A stretch of 64,000 nt of DNA from Breoghania corrubedonensis (GCF_003053845.1 NZ_QAYG01000004.1:1-64000); one strand, 5' to 3'. Counted from the stretch's first letter, positions 1-9,683 are shown. Numbers and translations are program-made. Notes: generated by a model from the letters alone, not told the origin.

Positions 1-61
1 TGACCACGCCAATGGTTCAAGCATGGAGGTCTCTCACCTATATTGTAGAACTCGTCCAGTC

Positions 62-80
62 CTCCACCGTAGGTGGAGGT
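62..80 (+). terminator. Hairpin terminator at left edge
   Basis: Perfect 8-bp stem (CCTCCACC / GGTGGAGG) with a 3-nt loop, followed by TTTAT on the plus strand. It probably ends a plus-strand transcript entering from outside the window. The T tract is short, so a simple palindrome cannot be excluded. Confidence 0.5.
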
Positions 81-102
81 TTATCTAGGATGTAATGAAA
101 AC

Positions 103-122
103 GCCGCCCAGCCGGGCGGCGC
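103..122 (-). terminator. popZ terminator
   Basis: Perfect 8-bp GC stem (CGCCGCCC / GGGCGGCG, loop AGCC) read on the minus strand and followed by TTTTCATT. It lies 25 bases past the popZ stop codon, which fits a Rho-independent terminator for that gene. Confidence 0.75.
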
Positions 123-147
123 TTGGAATGCTCAATCGGCAGAGGGT

Positions 148-924
148 TCAGCGGCCACGGGTCACGCGTTCGATTTCCTGACGTACCATCCGCTCAACCA
201 TGGTGGGAAGATTATCGTCCAGCCACCCCTTGATCATCGGCCGCAACATCTCGCGCACCAGCTCATCAAGGGTCCGCGAATTGGCCGCGAGAACGGTATT
301 GGAAAGACTGGCGAAGGCGGAATGCACCGTCGTATCGGTGTTGTCCGACATCAGCCGATCTTCAGGAGAGAGAGACCCTATATCGTCGCGAACCGGTTTG
401 TAGTCGTAAGAGGGTTTTGCCGCCGCTTCGGCCTTGCGTGCGGGAGGTTCCTCTTCCACGCCGGCATCGTCAGCGCCATCACTCTCGGAAACAAAGGCGA
501 GATCCCCCGACTCCGTATCTTCCGGCAAACCCTCCACCATGTCCGGAGCCTCGTCGGTCTCCTCCATGGCAAGATCTTCGGTCAGCTCCAGAACGTTGTC
601 GCCGCCGTTTTCCTCTTCATCGGCTTCATCTTCGACAGCGTCCTCGGCCATCGCCGCCGCCATGTCGAAATCGTCTTCGGACGCGTCCTCTTCCTCAGAG
701 GCCGGCTCGTCCATATCCGGCTCATCGACATCGAAGCCACCGCCATCGCTGTCGAAAAGCTTGTCCAAGTCATCCTGCGACAAATCAGCCGACATATCCG
801 GCTCTTCCACTTCGGCGTTGGCCTCAGAATTGTCCTGTGGCGCGTCATCATCGGAGATAATCCGGCGAATCGACGCCAGGATTTCCTCCATCGAGGGTTC
901 CTGCGCCTGCCCCGCTTTCGCCAT
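148..924 (-). CDS. popZ: PopZ / DUF2497 polar organizing protein
   Basis: A 258-residue acidic protein. The N-terminus has the conserved SMEEILASIRRIISDDD helix and the C-terminus the LDELVREMLRPMIKGWLDDN helix of the DUF2497/PopZ family. The middle is a long Asp/Glu-rich, low-complexity linker. PopZ self-assembles into a condensate at the cell pole that holds chromosome-segregation and signalling proteins. The ATG at 924 is chosen over the in-frame GTG at 936 because AGGGG lies just ahead of it and the protein then begins MAKAGQAQEPS, which is family-like. tolC and pcm lie upstream on the same strand, a common rhizobial arrangement. Confidence 0.9.
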   Translation of the reverse strand: MAKAGQAQEPSMEEILASIRRIISDDDAPQDNSEANAEVEEPDMSADLSQDDLDKLFDSDGGGFDVDEPDMDEPASEEEDASEDDFDMAAAMAEDAVEDEADEEENGGDNVLELTEDLAMEETDEAPDMVEGLPEDTESGDLAFVSESDGADDAGVEEEPPARKAEAAAKPSYDYKPVRDDIGSLSPEDRLMSDNTDTTVHSAFASLSNTVLAANSRTLDELVREMLRPMIKGWLDDNLPTMVERMVRQEIERVTRGR

Positions 925-1226
925 TTCACCCCTCACAAACCGGTTCTAGCAGGATCGCACGCCTGGACATGGCCGTCCGGCTCTACGCAATCATACTGCG
1001 TTAACTGACCAAGCCGAACCGCAACGCTTAACTCAAGCCACGATTCGCATTGGTTCGACTATAACGCTTCTTTAACCAGTTCGGAAATTCCGGTCTTTGC
1101 TATTGGGATTTTCCCCCGGTTAAGCAAGAAACCGCGGCCATAGCCTGCACACGATCATCGTTATTCTTGCCCCGTTTCAGGAGCATTGAACCGGACAAGG
1201 CAGGCCTTGGCGCCCGCGTTGACTTG
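925..1226. other. Intergenic region, popZ promoter side
   Basis: About 300 bases between tolC and popZ. I see no coding region; it probably holds the popZ promoter on minus. No convincing promoter match or operator could be picked by eye. Confidence 0.4.
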
Positions 1227-2612
1227 CTAGCGTCCATCCGGAGTGCGCAGACCGAACCACTTGTCGCGAACGGCTTCATAATGCTCGCGCGGCCTGTACG
1301 CGACGACCCTGAGGTTCAGGTCATCCGCCGTCAGCCGTCCGACGGCAGCAACCAGAGAGAAGGCGGCAACCACACTGTCGCGCTGCGCGGTGACAAGTGT
1401 CGACTTGGCATCGATGAGTTCGTTCTGGGCGTTCAGCACATCAAGTGTCGTCTGCTGCCCAACGCGCTGTTCCTCGATGACGCCATTCAGCGCGAGCTGA
1501 GCAGCATCGACCTGTGCGCGACCCGCGTTCACAGAAGCCTCCGCGGCCTGGTAGCTTCCCCAGGCTGCGACGATCGAGGCACGAACGCTGTCACGGGCGG
1601 AATCAAGCAGGATTCGCGCACTGCCCAGCTCTTCCTTCGCCTGACGTACCTGCGAGGAAACAAGCCCGCCCTGATAAAGGGGCACTGAAACCCGTCCGAC
1701 CACGGAGGCGCTGTCGGTATAGTCGAGATTGCTCGTGGAGGAAGGATTCCAGGAACGACCGACATTGCCCTCAACGGTGACCGTGGGCAGCATGTTGCCT
1801 TCCAGAACCTTCACGTTGTACTGCGCGGCATCGATATTGAACTGCGAGGCGATGATGTCGGGATGATGCCCGGCCCCTTGGGAGAGCGCCGACTTCAAAT
1901 CATGCGGCAGCATTGCACGGATGTTGGTACGCGGCACGATCCGGCCAGGCTCCACGCCGACGACCTGCCGGAAAACGGCACGATCGGCATTCAGGTTGGC
2001 ACGGGCGAGATTGAGCTGCGACTGGGCAGCCGCCAACCGAGCGTCGGCCTGGGCAATATCGGTGCGCGTACCCTCACCTACCTCGAACCGGTCCTTTGCC
2101 GCACGAACCTGTTCGCCCAGGAACTTGATGTTCGACCGGTTGAGCGAAACGATCGCCGTATCGCGAATGACATTCATATAGGACTGCGCGGCCGAAAGCA
2201 GGACGTTCTGCTCCGTCGATCGCAGCGATGCGCGCTGGGCCTTGACCAGAGACTCTGCCTGACGGGTGCTGTTGACCGTTCGAAAACCGCGGAAGATCGA
2301 TTGCTGGATCTGCAGCCCGACGGTGGCCGTATTGTAGTAGAGCTCACCGCCCGGCCTGGAGCTGAATGTCGTATGCTGTGCGCTGAGATTGGCGAAGATC
2401 TGCGGCCGCCAGCCCGAAAGCGCTTGAGACACACTTTCATCGGTGGCGCGCAACTGCGCTCGCGCCGCATTCAACGACGGATTGTTCGAGTAGGCCATCG
2501 CCAGCGCATCGCTGATCGATTGAGCCTGCACATTCGCCGCCATGAACAGCACGGTGGACGCCGTCGCCAGGGCAACGACCGAAGAACGAATAGTCACTAA
2601 GCCACGCCTCAT
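1227..2612 (-). CDS. tolC: TolC-family outer-membrane efflux/secretion channel
   Basis: A 461-residue TolC-type protein forming the outer-membrane and periplasmic tunnel for type I secretion and RND/MFS efflux. From the ATG at 2612 there is a signal peptide with likely cleavage after the AQA at residues 28-30. The mature start ISDALAMAYSNNPSLNAARAQL is the classic first coiled-coil repeat. The second repeat begins near HHPDIIASQFNIDAAQYNV, and the GQQTTLDVLNAQNELIDAK segment near the C-terminus is typical. The open frame extends to 2669, but the extra 19 residues do not look like a signal peptide; both starts have weak ribosome sites. Confidence 0.93.
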   Translation of the reverse strand: MRRGLVTIRSSVVALATASTVLFMAANVQAQSISDALAMAYSNNPSLNAARAQLRATDESVSQALSGWRPQIFANLSAQHTTFSSRPGGELYYNTATVGLQIQQSIFRGFRTVNSTRQAESLVKAQRASLRSTEQNVLLSAAQSYMNVIRDTAIVSLNRSNIKFLGEQVRAAKDRFEVGEGTRTDIAQADARLAAAQSQLNLARANLNADRAVFRQVVGVEPGRIVPRTNIRAMLPHDLKSALSQGAGHHPDIIASQFNIDAAQYNVKVLEGNMLPTVTVEGNVGRSWNPSSTSNLDYTDSASVVGRVSVPLYQGGLVSSQVRQAKEELGSARILLDSARDSVRASIVAAWGSYQAAEASVNAGRAQVDAAQLALNGVIEEQRVGQQTTLDVLNAQNELIDAKSTLVTAQRDSVVAAFSLVAAVGRLTADDLNLRVVAYRPREHYEAVRDKWFGLRTPDGR

Positions 2613-2922
2613 TGTCGCACGCCCCACTTCGTCCCACCTCACTGTCGCAAGGAATGGCACAGAAAACATGACACTGTCATTATCCGGAGAGGTTACCGCG
2701 CTCCTGTTACGCTACGGTAATCACTCCGCCGCAGGGCGCGACTTTTTTCCCTATTGGTAAAACAGATTAGGCTGCGGGCCGGCCGAGTTGAACCCTTGCT
2801 TGGAACGGATATTACGAAAAAGGAAGGATGCGGCGAAAGAGCAACAGCAACATGCGCAGCCAAAGGGGATTTCACACCGAGTGTAGGACCGCGGCATGAG
2901 AGCCGCGGCCATTCCCACAAAG
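2613..2922. other. Intergenic region upstream of tolC
   Basis: About 310 bases between pcm and tolC. No gene supported; it presumably carries the tolC promoter. Confidence 0.4.
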
Positions 2923-3594
2923 TCAGAATGCGAACTCGGGAGCCTTGGCGAATTCCTGAAGCGTCGGAACACAAGCGTTGAAGGCAGGTCGCACGCTCAC
3001 CTTGCCATCGGAACTCGTTGCCAGGATCGCCTCTGCGGACCCTCCCCGGCCCTTGACGCAGACAAGCCGGCCGCCGTCCTTCATCTGGCTCGTGAGAGCT
3101 TCGGGAATTTCGTCGACAGCCCCTTCGATCAGGATGACATCGAAGGGACCTTCCGAGGCCAGCCCCTTGGTCGGATCGCCTGCGACGATCGCGGCGTTGT
3201 CGATGCCTTGCTCGACCAGCGTCTCGCTCGCGGCGTGCGCAAGCGCCTCGTCCCCTTCAACACCGACGACGGAATTGGCGATCCGCGCCAGAACCGCTGT
3301 CGCATAGGCGGAAGCGCATCCAACCACCAGCACGATGTCCGTATCGTCGATATCCGCGAGCTGAACCAGCTTGCCGAATACCTGAGCGGCGATGAGATAA
3401 CGTGCCGGCCCCGTTTCGTTCGCAGCCTTAACCTCGATATCGCGGTCGCTGTAAGCGAAAGGCCGCTTGGCCTTGGGCACGAACAGTTCTCGCGGAACCG
3501 TACCCATGGCATCAAGGATGCGATAATCGGTGATATCGCGGGTGCGAAGCTGGTTGTCCACCATACGGCGGCGCATATCCTTGAATTCGCCCAT
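2923..3594 (-). CDS. pcm: Protein-L-isoaspartate O-methyltransferase family protein
   Basis: A 223-residue class I methyltransferase of the PCMT family, which methylates isoaspartyl residues in damaged proteins using S-adenosylmethionine. The N-terminal MRRRMVDNQLRTRDITDYRI and the PRELFVPKAKRPFAYSD region are family-typical. The SAM-binding glycine loop reads VLVVGCASAYATAV, with Ala/Ser where many homologues have Gly-Thr/Ser-Gly. The start at 3594 has AGGT upstream. In Rhizobiales this gene usually precedes tolC, as here. Confidence 0.85.
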   Translation of the reverse strand: MGEFKDMRRRMVDNQLRTRDITDYRILDAMGTVPRELFVPKAKRPFAYSDRDIEVKAANETGPARYLIAAQVFGKLVQLADIDDTDIVLVVGCASAYATAVLARIANSVVGVEGDEALAHAASETLVEQGIDNAAIVAGDPTKGLASEGPFDVILIEGAVDEIPEALTSQMKDGGRLVCVKGRGGSAEAILATSSDGKVSVRPAFNACVPTLQEFAKAPEFAF

Positions 3595-3892
3595 GCCGAC
3601 CTGTCCTGTCCGCTACGTTTTCCGTGCCGCTTCCTTAGCTCTCCTCGCAGCCCGTGACAAGCGTTGCCCTGCCACGACGTCGCACCAAAGGTTTATCGAA
3701 GGTGCATTCCACGTCTTGAAAGCGCGCCCGTAGGAGGAATGAACGGCCGCGGTTCGGCGGGTCGGACATGGGGATCACCGCTACCCCCAATTTAGTTGCG
3801 CGCCCCCATTGTCGCCGATCAATAGCTCTGCTAATCAACCGATCGCTGCTGCCATCTCGCTTTTTGGCGATGACTTTGGCAGGCGGCATTGA

Positions 3893-3966
3893 GGCCACGT
3901 GGCGGAGTGGTGACGCAACGGATTGCAAATCCGTGTACCCCGGTTCGATTCCGGGCGTGGCCTCCA
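3893..3966 (+). tRNA. tRNA-Cys (GCA)
   Basis: Cloverleaf with acceptor GGCCACG / CGTGGCC, D-arm GGCGGAGTGGTGACGC, anticodon stem ACGGA/TCCGT around loop TTGCAAA (anticodon GCA), T-arm with GGTTCGATTCC, and encoded CCA end. An antisense open frame over it (3635-4162) is a known kind of artefact and is not a gene. Confidence 0.97.
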
Positions 3967-4542
3967 ACTTCTCATTTTTCAACCCACCTGTTCCAACCGC
4001 CTGAAACCACCTGTCAGGCGGTCGAGGACCCTTGCGGCACAAAGGGACCAACGTGACGATGGCTGACGCGGTTCGTTGCCCGACAGCCCTCGTCGCCTTC
4101 GGGTGCTTACCGGATCGCCCTAGCACCCGAAGGCGACGAGGCAAGTCAGGCGCAACCGCCAACCTGAGCGGCGATCTTGCGGCAGCAGTGCGGACAGTCT
4201 TTTCGTAAACGAATCATTACCACATTCGGAAACCAGAAGTTCTTGGGCGACAACCACCCTTGCCGGGTTCCCATTTTGCAATTCTCGCAGGTGTTCACTA
4301 CACTCTCCATCGTACTGGCAACGTTCGCGATTTTGCTGCTTGCGAGACGTCCGGGCCGTATCGGACCCGAATCGATCCGGTTCCGTTAATCTCTTTTCAA
4401 GCTAATCCTTGCGGCCATTCCGGTCTGTTCGGTCGATCCCGCTCCGAAGATTTCGTTATGGTCGCGCGGCACCGGTGCCACTGCCCTTTGCCCGATTCTG
4501 AAACGACCGCAAAAGCGGTCGGAAAGCACATGGACCAACCTC
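3967..4542. other. Intergenic region with inverted repeat
   Basis: About 575 bases between tRNA-Cys and cobC. Apart from the inverted repeat at 4088-4141 and a T-rich stretch just past the tRNA that may end its transcript, I see no gene. There is no cobalamin riboswitch signature before cobC. Confidence 0.45.
4088..4141. repeat. Perfect 20-bp inverted repeat
   Basis: Arms at 4088-4107 and 4122-4141 are perfect reverse complements (left arm CCTCGTCGCCTTCGGGTGCT) with a 14-nt loop. The arms are longer than a normal terminator stem and no T tract follows on either strand. It may be a dispersed palindromic element or a structured RNA. Confidence 0.7.
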
Positions 4543-5556
4543 ATGAAACATGGTGGGAATCTCGCGTTGGCCGTGGCTCGTTACGGTGGCGTAACAAATG
4601 ACTGGCTTGACTTGTCGACTGGCATAAATCCGCATGCCTGGGGCGATGGAAGCTACGCGAATTTGCTTGTGGAAAACGACTGGATGCGGTTACCCGATAC
4701 CACTTCCGGTGAAGCGCTGATCGCGGCCGCACGTACGGCATATGCGGCCTGCGAAACGTTAACGTTTGCGGCGACGCCAGGGACACAGGCCGCGCTGTCG
4801 ATGCTTGCTCGTCTGGCACCGGCAGGCGACGCCGCAATCGTTTCGCCCACCTATACCGGCCACCGCGAGGCATGGCACGCCGCCGGACGATCCTTGCGTG
4901 AGGTCGAAAACCTTGATGAGGCCGGGGATGCGACAACTGTCATCCTCGTGAACCCGAACAATCCGGACGGGCGGGTCCTGTCCGCCGAGACCCTGCTCGC
5001 TTTCGCGCGCAAGCTCGCCGCGCGCGGCGGCCTCCTGATCGTCGATGAGGCCTTCGCCGACGTCGCGCCGCAGACAAGCCTCTTGCCGTATCTGCGCGAC
5101 GAACCGGTCGCGGTGCTTCGCTCCTTCGGGAAGTTTTTCGGCCTAGCGGGCCTTCGCCTCGGTTTCGTTGTCGCCCAATCCCCGCTGGTTCGCGCTGTTG
5201 AAGCCAACTTCGGATCGTGGGCAGTCTCTGGCCCCGCGCTCGCCATAGGTCGCGCCGCGCTTTCCGATCAAGACTGGCAGCAGCGGATGCGTGAGCGGCT
5301 GGGCAAGGAAGCGGCCGCACTTGACGCGGTTCTGGGAAAGGTCGGTCTTCCCGTCTCCGGCGGAACCGCGCTCTTCCGCCTGCTGGTGCACGCCGATGCC
5401 ATAACACTTCACGAATCGCTTGCGCGACGGCACATCCTGACCAGACATTTCGACGAGCATCCGACATGGCTCAGAGTGGGCCTGCCCGGCTCGAAGGAAG
5501 CACTTGAACGCCTTGCCGAGGCTCTCGCTGCGGCGAGCCCCGTCACAGCAGACTGA
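4543..5556 (+). CDS. cobC: Threonine-phosphate decarboxylase-like aminotransferase (cobalamin)
   Basis: A 337-residue PLP-dependent class I/II aminotransferase fold. It is called CobC in the aerobic pathway naming and is equivalent to CobD of Salmonella, which makes (R)-1-amino-2-propanol phosphate for the lower loop of cobalamin. The start MKHGGNLALAVARYGG is family-typical. Visible motifs are NPNNPDG (residues 137-143), VDEAFAD (168-174) and the PLP lysine K197 in SFGKFFGLAGLRLGF. The next gene, cobD, starts 17 bases downstream, and both act at the same aminopropanol step. Confidence 0.92.
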   Translation: MKHGGNLALAVARYGGVTNDWLDLSTGINPHAWGDGSYANLLVENDWMRLPDTTSGEALIAAARTAYAACETLTFAATPGTQAALSMLARLAPAGDAAIVSPTYTGHREAWHAAGRSLREVENLDEAGDATTVILVNPNNPDGRVLSAETLLAFARKLAARGGLLIVDEAFADVAPQTSLLPYLRDEPVAVLRSFGKFFGLAGLRLGFVVAQSPLVRAVEANFGSWAVSGPALAIGRAALSDQDWQQRMRERLGKEAAALDAVLGKVGLPVSGGTALFRLLVHADAITLHESLARRHILTRHFDEHPTWLRVGLPGSKEALERLAEALAAASPVTAD

Positions 5557-5573
5557 GATTAGTCGGCGCACGC

Positions 5574-6548
5574 ATGCTCCTCCCTCCCGATACCCTTGCC
5601 GTTCTGGCACTCGCCCTTGCCATTGACGCCATCATCGGCGATCCGCGGCGGATATGGCGCATCCTTCCCCATCCGGTCGTGCTCATCGGCCGGGCGATAG
5701 CGTTCATGGAGGCGCGCGCGAACAGGATCGAATACGGCGAGAGGACGCGAAGCGTATCGGGCGCGCTCTGCATTCTCGCGCTGCTTCTTGTGTGCATTGG
5801 AACCGGGTTCGCGCTGGAATGGGGGCTTGCGCGGCTTTCCGCGGGTCCGGTTGTGCTGGCCGTTCTCGCGTCGATACTGCTTGCGCAGAACAGTCTCGTC
5901 AGCCACGTCGCCGCCGTCGCGCGCGGGCTTGGAGAGAGCCTGGCAAGCGGGCGCGCCGCCGTTTCCATGATCGTCGGCCGAGATCCTTCGGTGCTGGACG
6001 AGGCAGCAGTTGCAAGAGCGGCTATCGAATCTGATGCGGAGAATTTCTCAGACGGGCTCGTTGCCCCTGCCTTCTGGTTCGCAGTGGCTGGCTTGCCCGG
6101 AATTCTCGCCTACAAGGCGCTCAACACGGCCGACTCCATGATCGGCCACAAGTCCGAACGCTACCGGGCCTTCGGGCAAGCGGCGGCGCGGCTGGATGAC
6201 CTCGCGAACTACGTGCCGGCCCGGATCGCCGGCTTGCTGATCGTGATTGCCGCTTCCGCGGGCGGGGGCTCGCCCGGACGCGCCTTGCGCGTCATGATAC
6301 GCGATGCCCGCCGCCTCGCCTCGCCCAATGCGGGCTTTCCGGAAGCCGCCATGGCCGGCGCATTGAACCGCGCCCTGGCCGGCCCACGCCACTATGCGGA
6401 CGGCATCGTAGAGGGCGAGTGGCTGAACGAAGGAGCACCGGCCGATGCGAAGGCGACAGACATCCATCGGGCGGTGAAGATCACATGGGGGGCGTGGACC
6501 GTTCTTTTCGCCATGACCGCTACGGCGGCAGCCATCATAACGTTCTGA
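5574..6548 (+). CDS. cobD: Adenosylcobinamide-phosphate synthase (CbiB/CobD)
   Basis: A 324-residue integral membrane protein of the CbiB/CobD family, which attaches aminopropanol (phosphate) to adenosylcobyric acid. The diagnostic start includes DAIIGDPRRIWRILPHPVVLIG. The conserved ESDAENFSDGLVAPAFWFAVAG and LNTADSMIGHKSERY segments are present, as is a hydrophobic C-terminal segment. It follows cobC closely on the same strand. Confidence 0.95.
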   Translation: MLLPPDTLAVLALALAIDAIIGDPRRIWRILPHPVVLIGRAIAFMEARANRIEYGERTRSVSGALCILALLLVCIGTGFALEWGLARLSAGPVVLAVLASILLAQNSLVSHVAAVARGLGESLASGRAAVSMIVGRDPSVLDEAAVARAAIESDAENFSDGLVAPAFWFAVAGLPGILAYKALNTADSMIGHKSERYRAFGQAAARLDDLANYVPARIAGLLIVIAASAGGGSPGRALRVMIRDARRLASPNAGFPEAAMAGALNRALAGPRHYADGIVEGEWLNEGAPADAKATDIHRAVKITWGAWTVLFAMTATAAAIITF

Positions 6549-6573
6549 GGCATCACGTTCTGAGGGGAGAAAC

Positions 6574-7203
6574 ATGCCGCAAAATACCGACCGCGTCCCG
6601 GGCACGGGCAACCTGCCCCCGTTCTCGCAGGCGGCGGAGAACAACAAGGGGCCTATCGGCGACGTACTGCGGGACGTCTTTGCCAATGCATGCTCCGTTC
6701 TCGAGATCGCAAGCGGCACGGGCCAGCACGCGAACCACATGGCTCGTATGATGCCGCATCTCACCTGGCAACCGAGCGATCTGAGCGAAAACATGCCGGG
6801 GCTTGCAGCACGTCACGCGCTGGACGCGCCGCCCAACCTGCTGCCACCGATCGAGCTGGATATCTCCCGCCATCCATGGCCCGTAGCCCGGGTTGACGCG
6901 ATCTTTGCGGCAAACTGCCTCCACATCGTGTCCTGGCCGCTGGTGAAGGCCTTCTTCGCCGGCGCCGGTCAGACGCTGGCCACCGGCGGGACACTCGCCG
7001 TCTATGGCCCCTTCAAATATGGCGGAGCCTTCACGACTGAAAGCAACCGCGACTTCGACACCTTCCTGCGCGCCCGCGATCCTCAGGCGGGCATTCGTGA
7101 CATCGAGGCCGTAGACGAACTTGCCAGGGAACGGGGGCTCACGCTTGAGCGCGATTGCGCGCTGCCGGCAAACAATCAGCTGGTCGTTTGGCGGCGATCC
7201 TGA
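6574..7203 (+). CDS. DUF938-type SAM-dependent methyltransferase
   Basis: A 209-residue class I methyltransferase-like protein. It has a SAM loop VLEIASGTGQHANHMA and a following acidic motif WQPSDLSENMPG. The AENNKGPI start and the CANCLHIVSW-like segment (AANCLHIVSWPLVKAFF) fit the DUF938 family. Substrate is unknown. It is 25 bases after cobD and may be co-transcribed; RBS AGGGGAG lies before the ATG. Confidence 0.8.
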   Translation: MPQNTDRVPGTGNLPPFSQAAENNKGPIGDVLRDVFANACSVLEIASGTGQHANHMARMMPHLTWQPSDLSENMPGLAARHALDAPPNLLPPIELDISRHPWPVARVDAIFAANCLHIVSWPLVKAFFAGAGQTLATGGTLAVYGPFKYGGAFTTESNRDFDTFLRARDPQAGIRDIEAVDELARERGLTLERDCALPANNQLVVWRRS

Positions 7204-7217
7204 CCACCATCACGGCG

Positions 7218-8687
7218 TCATCGCGCCCGGGCGAGGGCGAGCAGGGCATCGAGATCCACTGCTTTTTCGAGATGATCGGCGAGCGCCTCCAGTGCGCTCT
7301 CCACCCGGTTCTCGTAACCCAGCCCGGACATTCCCCCGAGAGCTTCCAGAAACGAGGAGCGGAAATCGTCTGAGCCGAAGAGGCCATGCAGATACGTGCC
7401 CATCACCAGGGCATCGGACGACATGGCGCCATCCATCCGTCCGCCGATCTCAACAAATGGCCGCTCGCAGTCGGCGCCTTGCGTCTGGCCGAGGTGGATC
7501 TCGTAACCTGACACGGCCGCCCCCGTGGGCATGTGCCGACCTTCGGCAAGGGTGAGCGTCTTGTCGCCGCCAAGCCTTGTCTCGACATCGAGAAGCCCAA
7601 GCCCCTCGACAGTCCCCGGCCCGCCTTCCAGACCGAGCGGATCGGCAATCGTGCGGCCGAGCATCTGATATCCGCCGCACAAACCGAGCACCGCCCCGCC
7701 GCGCCGCCGGTGGGCCGCAAGGTCGATATCCCAGCCTTGCGCACGCAGAAAGGCTAGGTCGGCGATCGTCGATTTGGAGCCGGGCAACAGGACAAGGTCG
7801 GCATCGCCGGGGAGCGGCTCTCCTGCCCTGACCAGCCGCAGATCCACGCCCGGCTCCATCCGCAAGGGATCGAGATCATCGAAATTCGCGATCCTGCCCA
7901 TGATCGGAACAGCGATCTTCACCGCGCGCACGGCCTCGTCCGGTGCCGGTCCCTCGGCCAGCCCCAGGACGTCTTCGGCGGGCAGGTCTGCGGCTTGGTC
8001 GAACCAAGGAACGGTGCCCAGCGCGCGCCATCCGGTGCGTCGCGCGATTTCCGCCTCTCCCTCACAAAATAATGAAACATCTCCACGGAACCGATTGATC
8101 ATGAAGCCTTTAACGCGGCTACACTCTGCCTCATCAAGCACACAATGCGTTCCGACCAGCGAGGCGATCACCCCGCCGCGATCGATATCGCCGACAAGGA
8201 TGACAGGAACATCGGCGGCTTCGGCAAAGCCCATGTTGGCGATGTCGCCCGCGCGCAGATTGGTCTCCGCCGGGCTTCCCGCACCTTCCACCAGCACGAT
8301 ATCGGCATCCGCCTCGATCACGGCGAAGCTTTCGAGCACCTTCGCCAGCAGCTCGCTTTTCTGCCGTCCGTAATCGCGGGCCCTGAGCGTTGCAACCCGC
8401 ACGCCCTGCACGATCACCTGTGCCCCCGTGTCGGTTTCAGGCTTCAGCAGAACGGGATTCATGTGGACCGTAGCCGGAACCCGTGCCGCCTTGGCCTGCA
8501 ATGCCTGCGCCCGCCCGATCTCCCCTCCATCCGCCGTCACGGCGGCATTATTGGACATGTTCTGCGGCTTGAACGGCATCACCTTCAGACCGCGCCGCGT
8601 GAGCGCACGCGCCAGGCCCGCCACGATCAGGCTCTTGCCAACATTCGATCCCGTACCCTGGATCATGAGAGCGGGGGTTCGGGTCAT
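7218..8687 (-). CDS. cobQ: Cobyric acid synthase
   Basis: A 489-residue glutamine-dependent amidotransferase that amidates four side chains of adenosylcobyrinic diamide. The N-terminal dethiobiotin-synthase-like domain has a P-loop GTGSNVGKS (residues 11-19) and the KPQNMSNNA motif. The C-terminal class I glutaminase-like domain has LCGGYQMLG with the nucleophile Cys and TYLHGLF with the catalytic His. The ATG at 8687 is chosen because its ATGA overlaps the stop of the upstream yrhK-like gene and the protein begins [19 protein letters not shown]. Confidence 0.95.
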   Translation of the reverse strand: MTRTPALMIQGTGSNVGKSLIVAGLARALTRRGLKVMPFKPQNMSNNAAVTADGGEIGRAQALQAKAARVPATVHMNPVLLKPETDTGAQVIVQGVRVATLRARDYGRQKSELLAKVLESFAVIEADADIVLVEGAGSPAETNLRAGDIANMGFAEAADVPVILVGDIDRGGVIASLVGTHCVLDEAECSRVKGFMINRFRGDVSLFCEGEAEIARRTGWRALGTVPWFDQAADLPAEDVLGLAEGPAPDEAVRAVKIAVPIMGRIANFDDLDPLRMEPGVDLRLVRAGEPLPGDADLVLLPGSKSTIADLAFLRAQGWDIDLAAHRRRGGAVLGLCGGYQMLGRTIADPLGLEGGPGTVEGLGLLDVETRLGGDKTLTLAEGRHMPTGAAVSGYEIHLGQTQGADCERPFVEIGGRMDGAMSSDALVMGTYLHGLFGSDDFRSSFLEALGGMSGLGYENRVESALEALADHLEKAVDLDALLALARAR

Positions 8688-8956
8688 TCCTTGGTGCCAT
8701 CTCCGCAGGGCAAGGTGACCAGATGGATTTCCATCGCCAGCCGCACCGCCGGCCGCACGGCAAAGAGCACCGAGCCCACGACGAACAGCCACGTGCCCAG
8801 GTATTTGAGCGAATTGTAGAAAAAGAACACGCTGCCGACGATGAAAGCGAGCGCGGCAGCAAACTCCACGGCCGTTCTGGCAATTTCATAGCGTGTTGTC
8901 GTTCGTGCATGAGCACGTGTACGCGTTCTGTTTTCATGGTTGAAAAGGGTTGCCAC
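8684..8956 (-). CDS. YrhK-like small membrane protein
   Basis: A 90-residue protein with two hydrophobic segments around [19 protein letters not shown] and [21 protein letters not shown], resembling the YrhK domain. It starts at a GTG with GGAGG five bases upstream. Its TGA overlaps the cobQ ATG by four bases, so the two are translationally coupled. Function is unknown. Confidence 0.8.
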   Translation of the reverse strand: MATLFNHENRTRTRAHARTTTRYEIARTAVEFAAALAFIVGSVFFFYNSLKYLGTWLFVVGSVLFAVRPAVRLAMEIHLVTLPCGDGTKE

Positions 8957-9285
8957 GCATCCTCCGTAAACTCGACGCGGTCCATTTCTCAGGACTGGAA
9001 ATTTCTAATACAGGACAGCAAGGCCAAATCTGCCTCAAGGGTCTCGCAGACCCAACGAATTCGGCTCGGCATCTTTGACAAGGCGATCCGGTTCATCCCC
9101 GATTTTTTCCATAAGTGTCCAACTCGTCCACTCCTTCGGCCTTGATCCACCTGAATCAAAAAGCTAGAGGCCTGCCTTCAGGTTCGCACCAGCAACGAAA
9201 ACGAATGTCCGCTTCGTAATCCCTCCCACGGGAAAACAGCCCCTCCGGCTGACTGGCTGCGAAATCGATCCAACGGAGAAAAACC
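8957..9285. other. Divergent intergenic region
   Basis: About 330 bases between the minus yrhK-cobQ pair and the plus gene at 9286. No gene is supported; it must hold both promoters. Confidence 0.4.
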
Positions 9286-9609
9286 TTGTTCATCATCTGG
9301 TCCGGCTGGGGCATCTGTACCCTGGCCATCGGCTTTCTCGGCGCCTTCATCGCCGCCCTCCTGGGCCGGGCGCTCGGCTTCCCCGCGGCCATCGCCATCG
9401 GTTTCGGTATCGCCGCTCTTGGCAACTACTTCCTTGCCCGCTGGCGCAACGATCCCTCCCGCCAACGCGAACTCGTCGATCCGCAAAGCGGCGAAACCGT
9501 TGTGCTGAAAGACCGTTCCACGTTGTTCTTCATCCCCATCGCCGCATGGACCTACATAGTCCTGGCCCTGCTGGTCGTCATGGAAGTGATGATGCTTCTG
9601 GGAAGCTGA
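9286..9609 (+). CDS. Small integral membrane protein, unknown function
   Basis: A 107-residue protein with three hydrophobic stretches: residues about 1-25, 27-50 and a C-terminal helix WTYIVLALLVVMEVMMLLG. The charged loop WRNDPSRQRELVDPQSGETVV lies between helices two and three. It starts at TTG with GGAG nine bases upstream. It stands alone on plus between minus-strand cobalamin genes. I do not recognise the family. Confidence 0.65.
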   Translation: MFIIWSGWGICTLAIGFLGAFIAALLGRALGFPAAIAIGFGIAALGNYFLARWRNDPSRQRELVDPQSGETVVLKDRSTLFFIPIAAWTYIVLALLVVMEVMMLLGS

Positions 9610-9683
9610 GAACACATCGTTCGTCGCCATCACCCGTACCGGAGGATGGCGGCGACGACGCACTGTCTCTGCATATTCCCGCT

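Noticed and set aside
1-26. Possible start of a minus-strand gene (MLEPLAWS) at the left edge
   Set aside because: Only eight codons lie in the window and no clear ribosome site is seen, so it cannot be supported.
3635-4162. 175-codon minus-strand frame containing ATPGIEPGYTDLQSVASPLRH
   Set aside because: It is antisense to tRNA-Cys; this peptide string is a well-known artefact of translating the complement of a tRNA.
4400-4542. Second cobalamin riboswitch before cobC
   Set aside because: Only a chance GCCACTG occurs; the CCCGCAACTGTAAG core and the other conserved boxes are missing.
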